DNA from: Pseudomonadota bacterium
Lineage (GTDB): Bacteria; Pseudomonadota; Gammaproteobacteria; Burkholderiales; Burkholderiaceae_B
Reading direction: 5' to 3'
Assembly: GCA_023389535.1 (NCBI GenBank)
Contig: JAEWEH010000107.1
Span: 1-11,723 of the forward strand
DNA length: 11,723 nt
Below the pieces are notes generated by a model. That model was not told the origin of the DNA. It saw only the letters and a program-made list of their open reading frames with translations, and ran no database searches. The stretch's first letter is position 1. The number at the start of each line of letters is the position of its first letter. The translations under genes were made by a program, and so were the position numbers. This document shows, one piece after another, positions 1 through 6,309 of the stretch.

Positions 1-14
1 TATGCATATTATAT

Positions 15-47
15 ATTCATGAATGCAATTTATTCAATTAATGAATA
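15..47. repeat. two AT-rich ATTCA/TGAAT palindromes
   Basis: Two inverted repeats share the half-site ATTCA/TGAAT. One is a perfect 10-base palindrome at 15-24 (ATTCATGAAT). The other is TATTCA at 31-36 and TGAATA at 42-47, separated by 5 bases. Their centres lie about 19-20 bp apart, close to two helical turns, in a strongly AT-rich patch of an otherwise GC-rich window. This arrangement would suit an operator bound by two dimers, perhaps serving a gene beyond the left edge. The function is inferred from the symmetry only. Confidence 0.35.
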
Positions 48-59
48 CTACTTCCTCGT

Positions 60-86
60 GCTCTCAAAGAAACGCTCTCAAAGAAA
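60..86. repeat. tandem 13-base direct repeat, 14-base period
   Basis: The 13-mer GCTCTCAAAGAAA occurs at 60-72 and again, identically, at 74-86, with one base between. No gene covers it. It sits between the palindromes at 15-47 and the 3' end of panB (stop at 174-176). It may be a replication-slippage duplication or a pair of binding sites; the sequence does not decide. Confidence 0.6.
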
Positions 87-173
87 AATACGTAGAAGCC
101 TTCGGAACGGCGCGATCGTAACTGGGCGGCATGGGCACGCCGCGCAGAACCAGGCCAGCGAGTGGGTCGCCGA

Positions 174-1004
174 TTAGCCGCCGGTCTTTTTTACCCCAAA
201 GCAATGCTGCAATCCCGGGAATTCGCCTTGCTTGACCTGCCTGGCATATTCCGCGGCCGCGTCGCGTATGACAGAGGCCGCATCGGCGAACGGCTGGGCG
301 AATTTTGGGATTTTCCCGCCGCTCAAGCCCAGTATGTCTTCTGTGACCAGGATCTGCCCATCGCAGGCGGGGCTCGCGCCTATGCCTATGGTGGGAATGG
401 CCAGTTCTTCGGTAATGCGCCGGCCCAGCGGTTCGGCGATGCCTTCCAGCACCACGCCGAATGCACCCGCCTGCTGATGCGCGATGGCATCCTGCAAGAT
501 GCGTTCAGCGGATTCATCGGTCATGCCCTGTGCCTTGAAACCGCCCATGGTATTGACGTACTGCGGCATCAGGCCAACATGGGCCAGCACGGGTATGCCG
601 CGATCCACCAAAAATCGCGTCGTGTCCGCCAGTGCCGCGCCGCCTTCCAGCTTGACGCCGTCGGCGCCACTGAGAGCCAGCATCTTTGCCGCGCTTGCAA
701 ACGCCTGCTGCGGCGACTGCTGATAGCTTCCGAAAGGCATGTCGGCGATGATGCAGGCGTGGCTGGTTACACTGACCACCGCCGCGGCGTGCATCGCCAG
801 CTGTTCCACCGTGATCGACAAGGTATTGGGGTGGTTGTATCCCACCATGGCGGTAGAATCACCTATCAATATCATGTCCAGGGACTCGTCCAGCAAACGC
901 GCAAAAGGCGCTGTATAGGCGGTCAGGGCGGCGATTTTCTGCTGGCCTTTGTACGCCATCAATTGCGGTACGCTGATACGCTTGGCCTGGGTGTGAATGC
1001 TCAT
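174..1004 (-). CDS. panB: 3-methyl-2-oxobutanoate hydroxymethyltransferase (PanB)
   Basis: This cytosolic enzyme transfers a hydroxymethyl group from 5,10-methylenetetrahydrofolate to 2-oxoisovalerate, giving ketopantoate, the first committed step of pantothenate and CoA synthesis. The 276-residue protein has the usual family length. Residues matching the PanB active site are present: D49 (in GDSTAM), D88 (ADMPF) and E120 (VKLEGG) for the metal, K118, and E187 (VVLEG) as the expected catalytic glutamate. IGIGA, CDGQILV and IPKF follow. The ATG at 1004 has an AGGAG box about 7 bases upstream. The motif reads GDSTAM where E. coli PanB has GDSLGM, and panC is not next to it here. The gene is divergent from the aldo/keto reductase across 148 bp. 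The family call is firm; being the only PanB of the genome is not shown. Confidence 0.95.
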   Translation of the reverse strand: MSIHTQAKRISVPQLMAYKGQQKIAALTAYTAPFARLLDESLDMILIGDSTAMVGYNHPNTLSITVEQLAMHAAAVVSVTSHACIIADMPFGSYQQSPQQAFASAAKMLALSGADGVKLEGGAALADTTRFLVDRGIPVLAHVGLMPQYVNTMGGFKAQGMTDESAERILQDAIAHQQAGAFGVVLEGIAEPLGRRITEELAIPTIGIGASPACDGQILVTEDILGLSGGKIPKFAQPFADAASVIRDAAAEYARQVKQGEFPGLQHCFGVKKTGG

Positions 1005-1152
1005 TTTTTTCTCCTGGTATTACTTTGAACTATGCGGGCAATGGTCGTGCGCCCCTATTTTTCTTGCATTGCAGCAATCTACACTCCATAGAGTACCCGA
1101 ACCCCTGCATTACTAACCAGCCCGCCCCGTGCAGGCTGCAACGGAGGAATCC
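1005..1152. promoter_or_regulatory. divergent panB / aldo-keto reductase promoter region
   Basis: These 148 bases separate two divergent start codons and must hold both 5' leaders. Ribosome binding sites are clear at both ends: AGGAG for panB, and ACGGAGGA at 1141-1148 for the reductase. An inverted repeat, CCTGCA at 1104-1109 with TGCAGG at 1130-1135, and a smaller symmetric stretch, TTGC...GCAA near 1064-1077, are visible. No convincing -35/-10 pair could be assigned on either strand. Confidence 0.4.
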
Positions 1153-1992
1153 ATGCCTGACCAACAGACTGTTGTCACTTTTTACGATGGCCGCCAGGCG
1201 CCGCAACTGGGGCTGGGCGTCTGGCTGGTGCCGGACGATGAAGCCGCCACGGTCGTCGATACCGCGGTCAAGGCCGGCTACCGCTCCATCGACACTGCCG
1301 CAATATACGCCAACGAAGCCGGCGTAGGACGAGGCATCGCCGCCTCGGGCATCGCCCGTGAAGATTTGTTCATCGCAACCAAGCTGTGGAATGACCGCCA
1401 CGGCCACGACAGCGCCAAAGAGGCTTTCCAGGAAAGTCTGGACCGTTTGGGCCTGGACTATGTCGACCTCTATCTGATTCACTGGCCCGCACCCAAGCTG
1501 GATAAATATGTCGATGCATGGGAAAGCCTGATACAGCTGCGCGATGAAGGCCGTGCCAAGTCCATAGGCGTATGCAATTTCAACATTCCGCATTTGCAGA
1601 AACTACTCGACCAGACCGGCGTCTTGCCCGTGGTGAATCAAATCGAATTGCACCCGCGTTTCCAACAGGCCGAATTACGGGCCTTTCATGCCGACCACGA
1701 TATCGTTACGGAAGCGTGGAGTCCCCTGGGCCGGGGCAGCTTGCTGGAGCATCCTGCGCTACGCCCCATCGCTGATAAACATGGGCGCTCGGTGGCACAG
1801 GTGATCCTGCGCTGGCACTTGCAACTGGGCAATATGGTCATCCCCAAATCGATCACACCCAGCCGGATCCAGGAAAACATCCAGGTCTTCGACTTCAGCC
1901 TGGACGATGCCGATATGGACGCAATCGCCCAGTTGGATGATCCAGCGGGCAGGACGGGGCCTGATCCGGAAGAATTCCACCTGCGGCCATAG
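1153..1992 (+). CDS. aldo/keto reductase (AKR5-like, 2,5-diketogluconate reductase type)
   Basis: This is a cytosolic NAD(P)H-dependent reductase of carbonyl compounds, 279 residues with the (beta/alpha)8 fold. The catalytic tetrad is intact: D47 (YRSIDTA), Y52 (AIYANE), K77 (IATKLW) and H110 (LIHWP). GVCNFN and NQIELHP follow, and the cofactor loop IPKSITPSRIQEN lies near the C-terminus, which favours NADPH. The ATG at 1153 is chosen over the in-frame ATG at 1129 because ACGGAGGA lies 4 bases before it and overlaps the longer reading. The gene's stop falls one base from the stop of the convergent MFS gene. The natural substrate cannot be told from sequence. Reduction of ketopantoate or its lactone is a thought prompted only by the divergent panB. 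Confidence 0.9.
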   Translation: MPDQQTVVTFYDGRQAPQLGLGVWLVPDDEAATVVDTAVKAGYRSIDTAAIYANEAGVGRGIAASGIAREDLFIATKLWNDRHGHDSAKEAFQESLDRLGLDYVDLYLIHWPAPKLDKYVDAWESLIQLRDEGRAKSIGVCNFNIPHLQKLLDQTGVLPVVNQIELHPRFQQAELRAFHADHDIVTEAWSPLGRGSLLEHPALRPIADKHGRSVAQVILRWHLQLGNMVIPKSITPSRIQENIQVFDFSLDDADMDAIAQLDDPAGRTGPDPEEFHLRP

Positions 1993-1993
1993 C

Positions 1994-3403
1994 TCACGCC
2001 GCGCGTCGAGCCGGGCCGCTGATGAAGGCCGCCAGACCCGGGGCGCAGGCAAATATGGCGAATAAGGCCAATGCGGCTTGGCGGGCGCCTTCCATCCCAC
2101 CGGGATCGGTAAAGCCCGCCGCGTTCGTGACCATACCGGCCAGGGCCGCGCCCATCGCCATGGCGTAAAGCTGCAAAGTCGTAATGGCTGCCGATGCGAT
2201 GTTTTCCTGCCCGTGGGGCGCGGACTTGAACACGCGCGTCAGCAAATTGGGCCAGCACAGACCCACCCCCAGGCCAATCCCCATCAAGGGCGGAAGCAGC
2301 CAGTACCCATGCCGCTCTCCTTGCGACAATCCGGCCCATGGCATGGCAATAGCCAGCCCGGCCAGAGAGACCGCCGATAACATGGGCCCGGCGACGATCA
2401 GCCGATTGACCCACGCGACGGGCCTGCCTGAACTGATGAAAGAGCCGGTCGTCCATCCGACCGACAGCAGTGCCGCCCAATACCCCGCCACCAGCGGGCT
2501 CTTGTGATGGATGACCTGCAGGAAATAGGGCATGTATATTTCGGTCGTCACGCCGATGCTCAGCAGGCAGATGCAAGCATAAAGGCTGCTTAAGGCGCTG
2601 CCCGCCGAATACGATCCGCTGGGGAAAAGCCGCAAGCCGGAGCGGCTGTCGATACGTGCCATCCAGAGTGTTATAAGCAATCCGACTGCCACGCCCACCG
2701 CATTCCACACCATGCTGGACGACAGGCTGGCCCCCGATACCGTCAGCACGGCAAGCGCCAACATCAGGACGCGGCCGATGGGGGTCTGCACGCGCATTTT
2801 TTTCGCCGGCCGCTCGCCGGCATTCAACTGCGTCATCACCAGCAATGCCAGCAACGCAGCGATGGGCAGCACCGACCAGAAGGCCAGCCGCCAGTGGCCA
2901 GTCTCGGCAAAAACCCCGCCAATGGCCGGGCCGGCCAGGGTGGCGACCCCCCACATGCTGGATACCAGCACCATCGCGCGTGACCACAGACGCTCATCGA
3001 ACACCATGCGGACGGCGGAATAGCTCAAGCCCAGCAGGAAGCCGCCCCCCAGGCCCTGAGCGCTGCGCCCGGCCAAGAGGGTGAGCATGCCGGGCGCCAG
3101 TGCGCACACCACGGTGCCCGCGACAAACACCACGAGGGACGCCAGAAAGGCCTGCCGCAAGCCCAGCTTTTGTATGGCCGGAGGCGACAGCGCCGAACCC
3201 AGAATGGACGCCACCACGAAAAGCGTAGTGTTCCAGGCGTAATACTCCAGGCCGCCTATGTCTTGCACCACCGACGGCAGGATGGTCGTGACGATATACA
3301 CGTTGACGGCGTGGACCGCCACGCCGCCGGCCAAAGCCAGCGAACGCAAGCCGTTGCGACCTCGCAACAACTCCGACCAAGAACCCTCTGTTTTTTTCCG
3401 CAT
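1994..3403 (-). CDS. MFS transporter, DHA2-like efflux type
   Basis: This is a polytopic inner-membrane protein of 469 residues with at least twelve hydrophobic segments. It starts with a short basic N-terminus, and the first segment is at about residues 20-45. GRSAQGLGGG at 112-121 in the fourth segment and the antiporter motif GPAIGG at 158-163 in the fifth are typical of drug:H+ antiporters of the DHA families. A hydrophilic loop (about 192-210, ending in KKMRVQTPIGR) separates the two halves. The ATG at 3403 is preferred, although a GTG directly before it (3406) is in frame; the ribosome binding site is weak (AAGTGG). The gene stands alone, converging on the aldo/keto reductase. Export of a toxic compound or metabolite is likely, but the substrate is unknown. 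Confidence 0.88.
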   Translation of the reverse strand: MRKKTEGSWSELLRGRNGLRSLALAGGVAVHAVNVYIVTTILPSVVQDIGGLEYYAWNTTLFVVASILGSALSPPAIQKLGLRQAFLASLVVFVAGTVVCALAPGMLTLLAGRSAQGLGGGFLLGLSYSAVRMVFDERLWSRAMVLVSSMWGVATLAGPAIGGVFAETGHWRLAFWSVLPIAALLALLVMTQLNAGERPAKKMRVQTPIGRVLMLALAVLTVSGASLSSSMVWNAVGVAVGLLITLWMARIDSRSGLRLFPSGSYSAGSALSSLYACICLLSIGVTTEIYMPYFLQVIHHKSPLVAGYWAALLSVGWTTGSFISSGRPVAWVNRLIVAGPMLSAVSLAGLAIAMPWAGLSQGERHGYWLLPPLMGIGLGVGLCWPNLLTRVFKSAPHGQENIASAAITTLQLYAMAMGAALAGMVTNAAGFTDPGGMEGARQAALALFAIFACAPGLAAFISGPARRAA

Positions 3404-3440
3404 CACACCACTTATTCAGGAACTAAGGCCTGCGCACGCT

Positions 3441-3467
3441 AAAAGAATGTCCGCAGCGGCCGCTGCG
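3441..3467 (-). terminator. probable Rho-independent terminator after slyX
   Basis: A perfect 16-base palindrome at 3452-3467 (CGCAGCGG/CCGCTGCG) can form a 6-bp GC stem with a 4-base loop. On the minus strand it is followed within 4 bases by a T-rich run (TTCTTTT). It lies 60 bases beyond the slyX stop and just upstream of the MFS gene, where a transcription boundary would be useful. The T-run is interrupted by one C, so strength is uncertain. Confidence 0.5.
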
Positions 3468-3526
3468 TTGCGACTGCTCGTCGACGGCATGACGGACCGG
3501 CTGGCGCGCGGGGCGCCCATGGCCGA

Positions 3527-3733
3527 TCAATAATGTGGCGGCCTTTCTTCGGCATAGGGATCCGCTCCACTGTCCGGGCTATCGCCCAGGCGTTTGACCA
3601 GCGCCATGCACAAGGCCCGTAACTCGTCGATCTGCTTCTGCTGCGCATACACCCTGTCGTTCAGCGCCAGCACCAAGTCTTCGTGGTCCGTCAGTTTGAT
3701 TTCGATCTCGGTCAGGCGTGCGTCCGTGGACAT
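3527..3733 (-). CDS. slyX: SlyX family protein
   Basis: This small cytosolic protein of 68 residues belongs to the SlyX family; its molecular role is not established. The sequence is mostly one amphipathic, coiled-coil-like helix (about residues 5-50, with regularly spaced I/L/V such as IEIKLTDHEDLVLALNDRV). The tail is acidic and proline-rich and ends in PPHY, the same ending as E. coli SlyX. The length fits the family. The ATG at 3733 is chosen because GAGG stands about 5-7 bases before it; a GTG at 3739 would add two residues and lose that spacing. It is single-gene in layout, with its own likely terminator downstream. Confidence 0.9.
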   Translation of the reverse strand: MSTDARLTEIEIKLTDHEDLVLALNDRVYAQQKQIDELRALCMALVKRLGDSPDSGADPYAEERPPHY

Positions 3734-3816
3734 GAGCACCTCATCAGCAAATGTCTGATTCTATCGCGATGCGTTTACACGACCGCATGCTGCGGCACGA
3801 TAGTCGTATGCCCGCC

Positions 3817-3839
3817 CGCTGCTTCCCGGGACGGCAGCG
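3817..3839. other. GC-rich stem-loop downstream of the hexad-repeat gene
   Basis: CGCTGC at 3817-3822 pairs with GCAGCG at 3834-3839 around an 11-base loop that contains CCCGGG. It starts 12 bases past the stop of the minus-strand gene ending at 3851. No T-run follows on the minus strand, so it is not a canonical intrinsic terminator. It could slow polymerase or protect a 3' end. Confidence 0.25.
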
Positions 3840-3850
3840 ACGTTCGGCGG

Positions 3851-4735
3851 TCACGCCAGGCCGATGCAGCGGCCGTCTTCATCCCAATACCCGCTGATCA
3901 ACGCGTCAGGACGCACGCTGGCGACCACTCTTGCGGCGTCGGCCCATGCGTCCAGCCGCACTTTCAATCCCGCGTAGATGCCATGGCCGCTGCCGGGCGT
4001 GATGAGCCCCGCGGCGACCAGGCCTTCTCCGGCCTTGATGGATCCATCGGCCGCGATATCGCCGCCGGCATGCATGCCCCAACCTGCTTCCAGGTGATTG
4101 CCGGCAACGATGCAGGCGCCTGCCTGTATGCCGCGCAGCACCTGTATATCGTGCCCGGCACGCACCGTACCGCCCACCTTGATGCCTTGCTGGCATTGGA
4201 TGGAGCCACCCGCGATCAGGCTTTGCCCGCCGCGGATGTCGCCACCGACCAGTATGCTCTGCCCTGCACAAATGTCCCATTGCGCACGGGCGCCACCACC
4301 GATCTCCAGCCTGGTTTCCGCTTCTATGCCCCACTCCGCCTTCATATCGCCGCCAACACGAATAGCGCCCCCGCACACCACGCCACCGCTCGTTTCGATG
4401 CCTTCGCCCGCCACGATTTCCCCGCCGGCCCGGATGCCCGCCCCCGCGTGAATGGCCCGCCCGGCCCGCAGGACGCTTTGCACGTGGATGTCCTGCCGCA
4501 CCTTGATCGTCCCCGAGAAGACCACGGCGTCCGCCTCGATACAATCAGCCGTCAGCACCATGTCGGTGGGCCCGAATTGATCCAGCAGCCAGCAGGCGTC
4601 GTCAATGCGATTGTCTGCGACCAGCGCATCCAGGATTTCCTGGTAGTCCCCCTGTCCATTCCGATCGCGAAGAAACCAACGGTAGCCGGACGTGCAGGGA
4701 TTCTTGGCTTTGACGAAGTTTTTGGTAAGTTGCAT
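3851..4735 (-). CDS. hexapeptide-repeat beta-helix protein of unknown function
   Basis: I do not recognise a named gene. The 294-residue product has a non-repeat N-terminal part (1-63: NPCTSGYRWF, then an acidic helical stretch, then ACWLLDQFGPTD). From residue 76 to 243 there are 28 hexads in unbroken register with the pattern x-(I/L/V/M)-x-(A/V)-G-x, for example GIRAGG, EIVAGE and SIKAGE. At three strands per turn this predicts roughly nine turns of a parallel beta-helix. A short cap (244-294) with YWDEDGRC ends the protein. No signal peptide or membrane segment is seen, so it is probably cytosolic. There is no catalytic histidine of the LpxA type and no enzyme motif. A bactofilin-like or scaffold role is possible but unproven. 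The ATG at 4735 has no good ribosome binding site, so the start is less certain than the frame. Eight cysteines are scattered through the chain. Confidence 0.75.
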   Translation of the reverse strand: MQLTKNFVKAKNPCTSGYRWFLRDRNGQGDYQEILDALVADNRIDDACWLLDQFGPTDMVLTADCIEADAVVFSGTIKVRQDIHVQSVLRAGRAIHAGAGIRAGGEIVAGEGIETSGGVVCGGAIRVGGDMKAEWGIEAETRLEIGGGARAQWDICAGQSILVGGDIRGGQSLIAGGSIQCQQGIKVGGTVRAGHDIQVLRGIQAGACIVAGNHLEAGWGMHAGGDIAADGSIKAGEGLVAAGLITPGSGHGIYAGLKVRLDAWADAARVVASVRPDALISGYWDEDGRCIGLA

Positions 4736-5138
4736 GGTGAGAACGCGGATACGTGACGATTTTTCGCCTGGCGTCCGGCGCCCGGCGGGGGCCGCGCCAT
4801 GGATGTAATGAAAGAATCTGAAGCTGCGGAGCGGTGCAGGCCTGCACGCCCCAGCGCGATACCTGGAGGCTATGGCCTGGGCTAACCAGGCTTGGCGCGC
4901 GCGAACGCCGAGCGCAGGGCCGCTTCCTGGGATGCCAGGAACAAGGGCCGCTCGGACAAAAAGTACGCCGCCTGGACAGGTTGCTGTTCAAGCGGCGACA
5001 AAAATTTCGACGAAGAGATCGACATCTACAAATTGTAGCTCAGGGAATGGCTTCCCGCCGCGGTATGTGATTTGCTGACCGATCCGGGCCGGGCTCGAGG
5101 CAACTTTAGGGCCCTTTCCGCCATTTGCGAGGTGTCTT
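4736..5138. other. structured intergenic region, about 400 bp
   Basis: No recognised gene lies here apart from a possible 47-residue reading frame at 4882-5025. The stretch is rich in exact symmetry. There is a 14-base palindrome, GTGCAGG/CCTGCAC, at 4834-4847. GCCTGG at 4875-4880 faces CCAGGC at 4886-4891, and TCCTGG at 4925-4930 faces CCAGGA at 4935-4940. A 13-base palindrome, CTACAA-A-TTGTAG, lies at 5026-5038. The 5' leaders of both flanking divergent genes (starts at 4735 and 5139) must also lie here, but no clear -35/-10 pair was found. Confidence 0.5.
4882..5025 (-). CDS. possible small protein of 47 residues
   Basis: An ATG at 5025 opens a frame of 47 codons ending in TAG at 4882-4884. 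The product begins MSISSSKFLSPLEQQPV and continues with a plausible amphipathic helix (residues 30-45, SQEAALRSAFARAKPG). About three quarters of the third codon positions are G or C, as expected of real genes here, and codons look natural. Against it: no ribosome binding site precedes the ATG, I know no homologue, and a hairpin overlaps the stop codon. It may be a real small gene, or the remnant of a longer one whose 3' half survives. Confidence 0.3.
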   Translation of the reverse strand: MSISSSKFLSPLEQQPVQAAYFLSERPLFLASQEAALRSAFARAKPG

Positions 5139-5399
5139 ATGCCCAAGCCAGAACAGCCCAGTACCGACATCATGAAAGAGTCGTTCCGCAAGGAAACCAC
5201 ACCCCATGACAAGGAAAAGAAGGAAGAGTCCATCCATGGGGATCAGCGATCGTGGATGAATGCACCGGTGGATCCGAATTCACCTACGACGAATGTGAAC
5301 ATCCCGCCCGGCGTGGAACCGGCCGATGCCGCCGACCCGGGGCGCGCCACGCCAGGCGCACCGCCCGTGGACAATCGTAGCGGCAACAAATCACGCTGA
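5139..5399 (+). CDS. small hydrophilic, probably disordered protein
   Basis: I do not recognise this 86-residue protein. It is very polar, with no cysteine, no hydrophobic core and no membrane segment. A charged N-terminal half (KESFRKETTPHDKEKKEES) is followed by a proline-, asparagine- and glycine-rich half (APVDPNSPTTNVNIPPG, then PADAADPGRATPGAPP). This is the composition of an intrinsically disordered protein. GAGGTG at 5129-5134 lies 4 bases before the ATG at 5139, supporting translation. Its last 9 bases overlap the 3' end of the convergent TerC-family gene, so the two messages share complementary ends. Function is unknown; a stress-related role would be a guess from composition. Confidence 0.6.
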   Translation: MPKPEQPSTDIMKESFRKETTPHDKEKKEESIHGDQRSWMNAPVDPNSPTTNVNIPPGVEPADAADPGRATPGAPPVDNRSGNKSR

Positions 5400-6107
5400 T
5401 TCGCGCTCGACGGCTTGGCCCAGGCCGCGCCGCGCGGCCAGCCAGGATCCTATAACGACGACCAACACGGCACCGCCCGCCTCGATGGCATATTTCGCCG
5501 GGCCATCGATATCTCCGAATTGGCGCACGATCAGTGCGTCGCTGGCCAGCATCCCACCGGCAATCCAGCCCAGGAGTCCTGCACCCGCTGTGACGATAAA
5601 GGGATAGCGGTCAAGCAATTTGAGCAATATGGTGCTGCCCCAGATAATGATGGGCACGCTCACCAGCAGGCCGAAGATGATCAACAGCAGCTGGTGATCG
5701 GCGTGCGCGCCTTGCGCCACCCCGGCGATGGCCACCACGTTGTCCAGGCTCATGACGAAATCCGCCAAAATAATGGTTTTGATCGCCGCCAGCAATGAAT
5801 TGCTGCCTTGTATGTCCTGGCTGTCATCTTCCGGCGCCATCAACTTTATGCCTATCCACAACAGCAACAGGCCGCCCACGATTTTCACCGCCGGAAGCAC
5901 CAGCAGCGCCAGGGCAAAAGCGATAAGCACCACGCGCAAGCCAATGGCGCCACCCGTGCCCCATAAAATTGCCTGCATACGTCTTTGCACCGGCAGGTTG
6001 CGGCAGGCCAGGGCAATCACCACTGCGTTGTCTCCTCCGAGCAGCACATCTACCAAGATGATCTGGAACACGGCCGCCCAACTCATATTCACCAAGAACT
6101 CGTCCAT
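5391..6107 (-). CDS. TerC family integral membrane protein (YjbE-type)
   Basis: This inner-membrane protein of 238 residues has about seven hydrophobic segments. The family's duplicated acidic motif is present: GGDNA at 24-28 in the first segment, and D116 with SLDN at 120-123 in the second half. These acidic and amide residues probably bind a cation. Relatives are linked to manganese export or metal loading of exported enzymes, and YjbE-type members are among the shortest in the family. The ATG at 6107 is chosen because AGGAG lies 6 bases upstream. An in-frame start at 6158 would add 17 very basic residues (MQKRQSIEKRKRQQEST) that look like leader sequence, not protein. It is read in the same direction as the CobW operon but is set apart by about 200 bp holding an operator-like palindrome. 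Confidence 0.9.
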   Translation of the reverse strand: MDEFLVNMSWAAVFQIILVDVLLGGDNAVVIALACRNLPVQRRMQAILWGTGGAIGLRVVLIAFALALLVLPAVKIVGGLLLLWIGIKLMAPEDDSQDIQGSNSLLAAIKTIILADFVMSLDNVVAIAGVAQGAHADHQLLLIIFGLLVSVPIIIWGSTILLKLLDRYPFIVTAGAGLLGWIAGGMLASDALIVRQFGDIDGPAKYAIEAGGAVLVVVIGSWLAARRGLGQAVERESA

Positions 6108-6196
6108 GGTCGACTCCTGTTGGCGTTTTCTCTTTTCTATTGACTGCCGCTTCTGCATGGCGCGGCCTGTCGTCCTCGCAACCCACTTGCAATTAG

Positions 6197-6227
6197 ATCG
6201 TATTACGATATAAATACCTATATCGTA
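6197..6227. promoter_or_regulatory. overlapping palindromes, likely operator of the TerC gene
   Basis: The half-site ATCGTA occurs three times in alternating orientation: 6197-6202, 6204-6209 (as TACGAT) and 6222-6227. The first two form a perfect 13-base palindrome with one central base. The second and third form a stronger one with 9-base arms (TACGATATA and TATATCGTA) around a 6-base spacer. The block is AT-rich, 90-120 bases upstream of the TerC start, and includes -10-like AT stretches. A dimeric repressor or metal sensor binding here would control that gene. Which family binds it cannot be told by eye. Confidence 0.55.
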
Positions 6228-6240
6228 CCCCCATGCCGAA

Positions 6241-6268
6241 AGGAAAACCAGTGGCCGAACACGGGCCA
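6241..6268 (-). terminator. weak candidate terminator after the CobW operon
   Basis: On the minus strand TGGCC (6268-6264) and GGCCA (6256-6252) form a 5-bp stem with a 7-base loop. A T-rich stretch, TTTTCC then TTT, begins a few bases later. It lies about 40 bases past the CobW stop and before the operator-like palindromes, where one transcription unit should end and another begin. The stem is short and the T-run is broken. Confidence 0.3.
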
Positions 6269-6309
6269 GCCTTATCCCGATTTCCTAGGGCTTCAGCGTC
6301 AGTTGGCGC

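Noticed and set aside
1686..2987. A 433-codon minus-strand frame overlapping the reductase and the MFS gene
   Set aside because: It shares its strand with the MFS gene in another frame, and the product is rich in Arg and Gly without domains. The MFS frame has clear membrane segments and motifs.
3781..3850. An intrinsic terminator after the hexad-repeat gene
   Set aside because: A stem-loop exists but no T-run follows on the transcribed strand, so it is kept only as a weak structural feature.
3683..4756. A 357-codon plus-strand frame opposite the hexad-repeat gene
   Set aside because: Its repetitive look is only the mirror of the repeats on the other strand. It lacks regular hydrophobic spacing and also runs over slyX.
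6108..6158. A longer TerC-family start at 6158
   Set aside because: The added 17 residues are highly basic and unlike the family N-terminus, while the ATG at 6107 has a perfect AGGAG at ideal distance.
6108..6309. A yybP-ykoY manganese riboswitch before the TerC-family gene
   Set aside because: Related genes often carry this leader, so I looked for its conserved core on the minus strand. I did not find a recognisable version; a covariance-model search would settle it.
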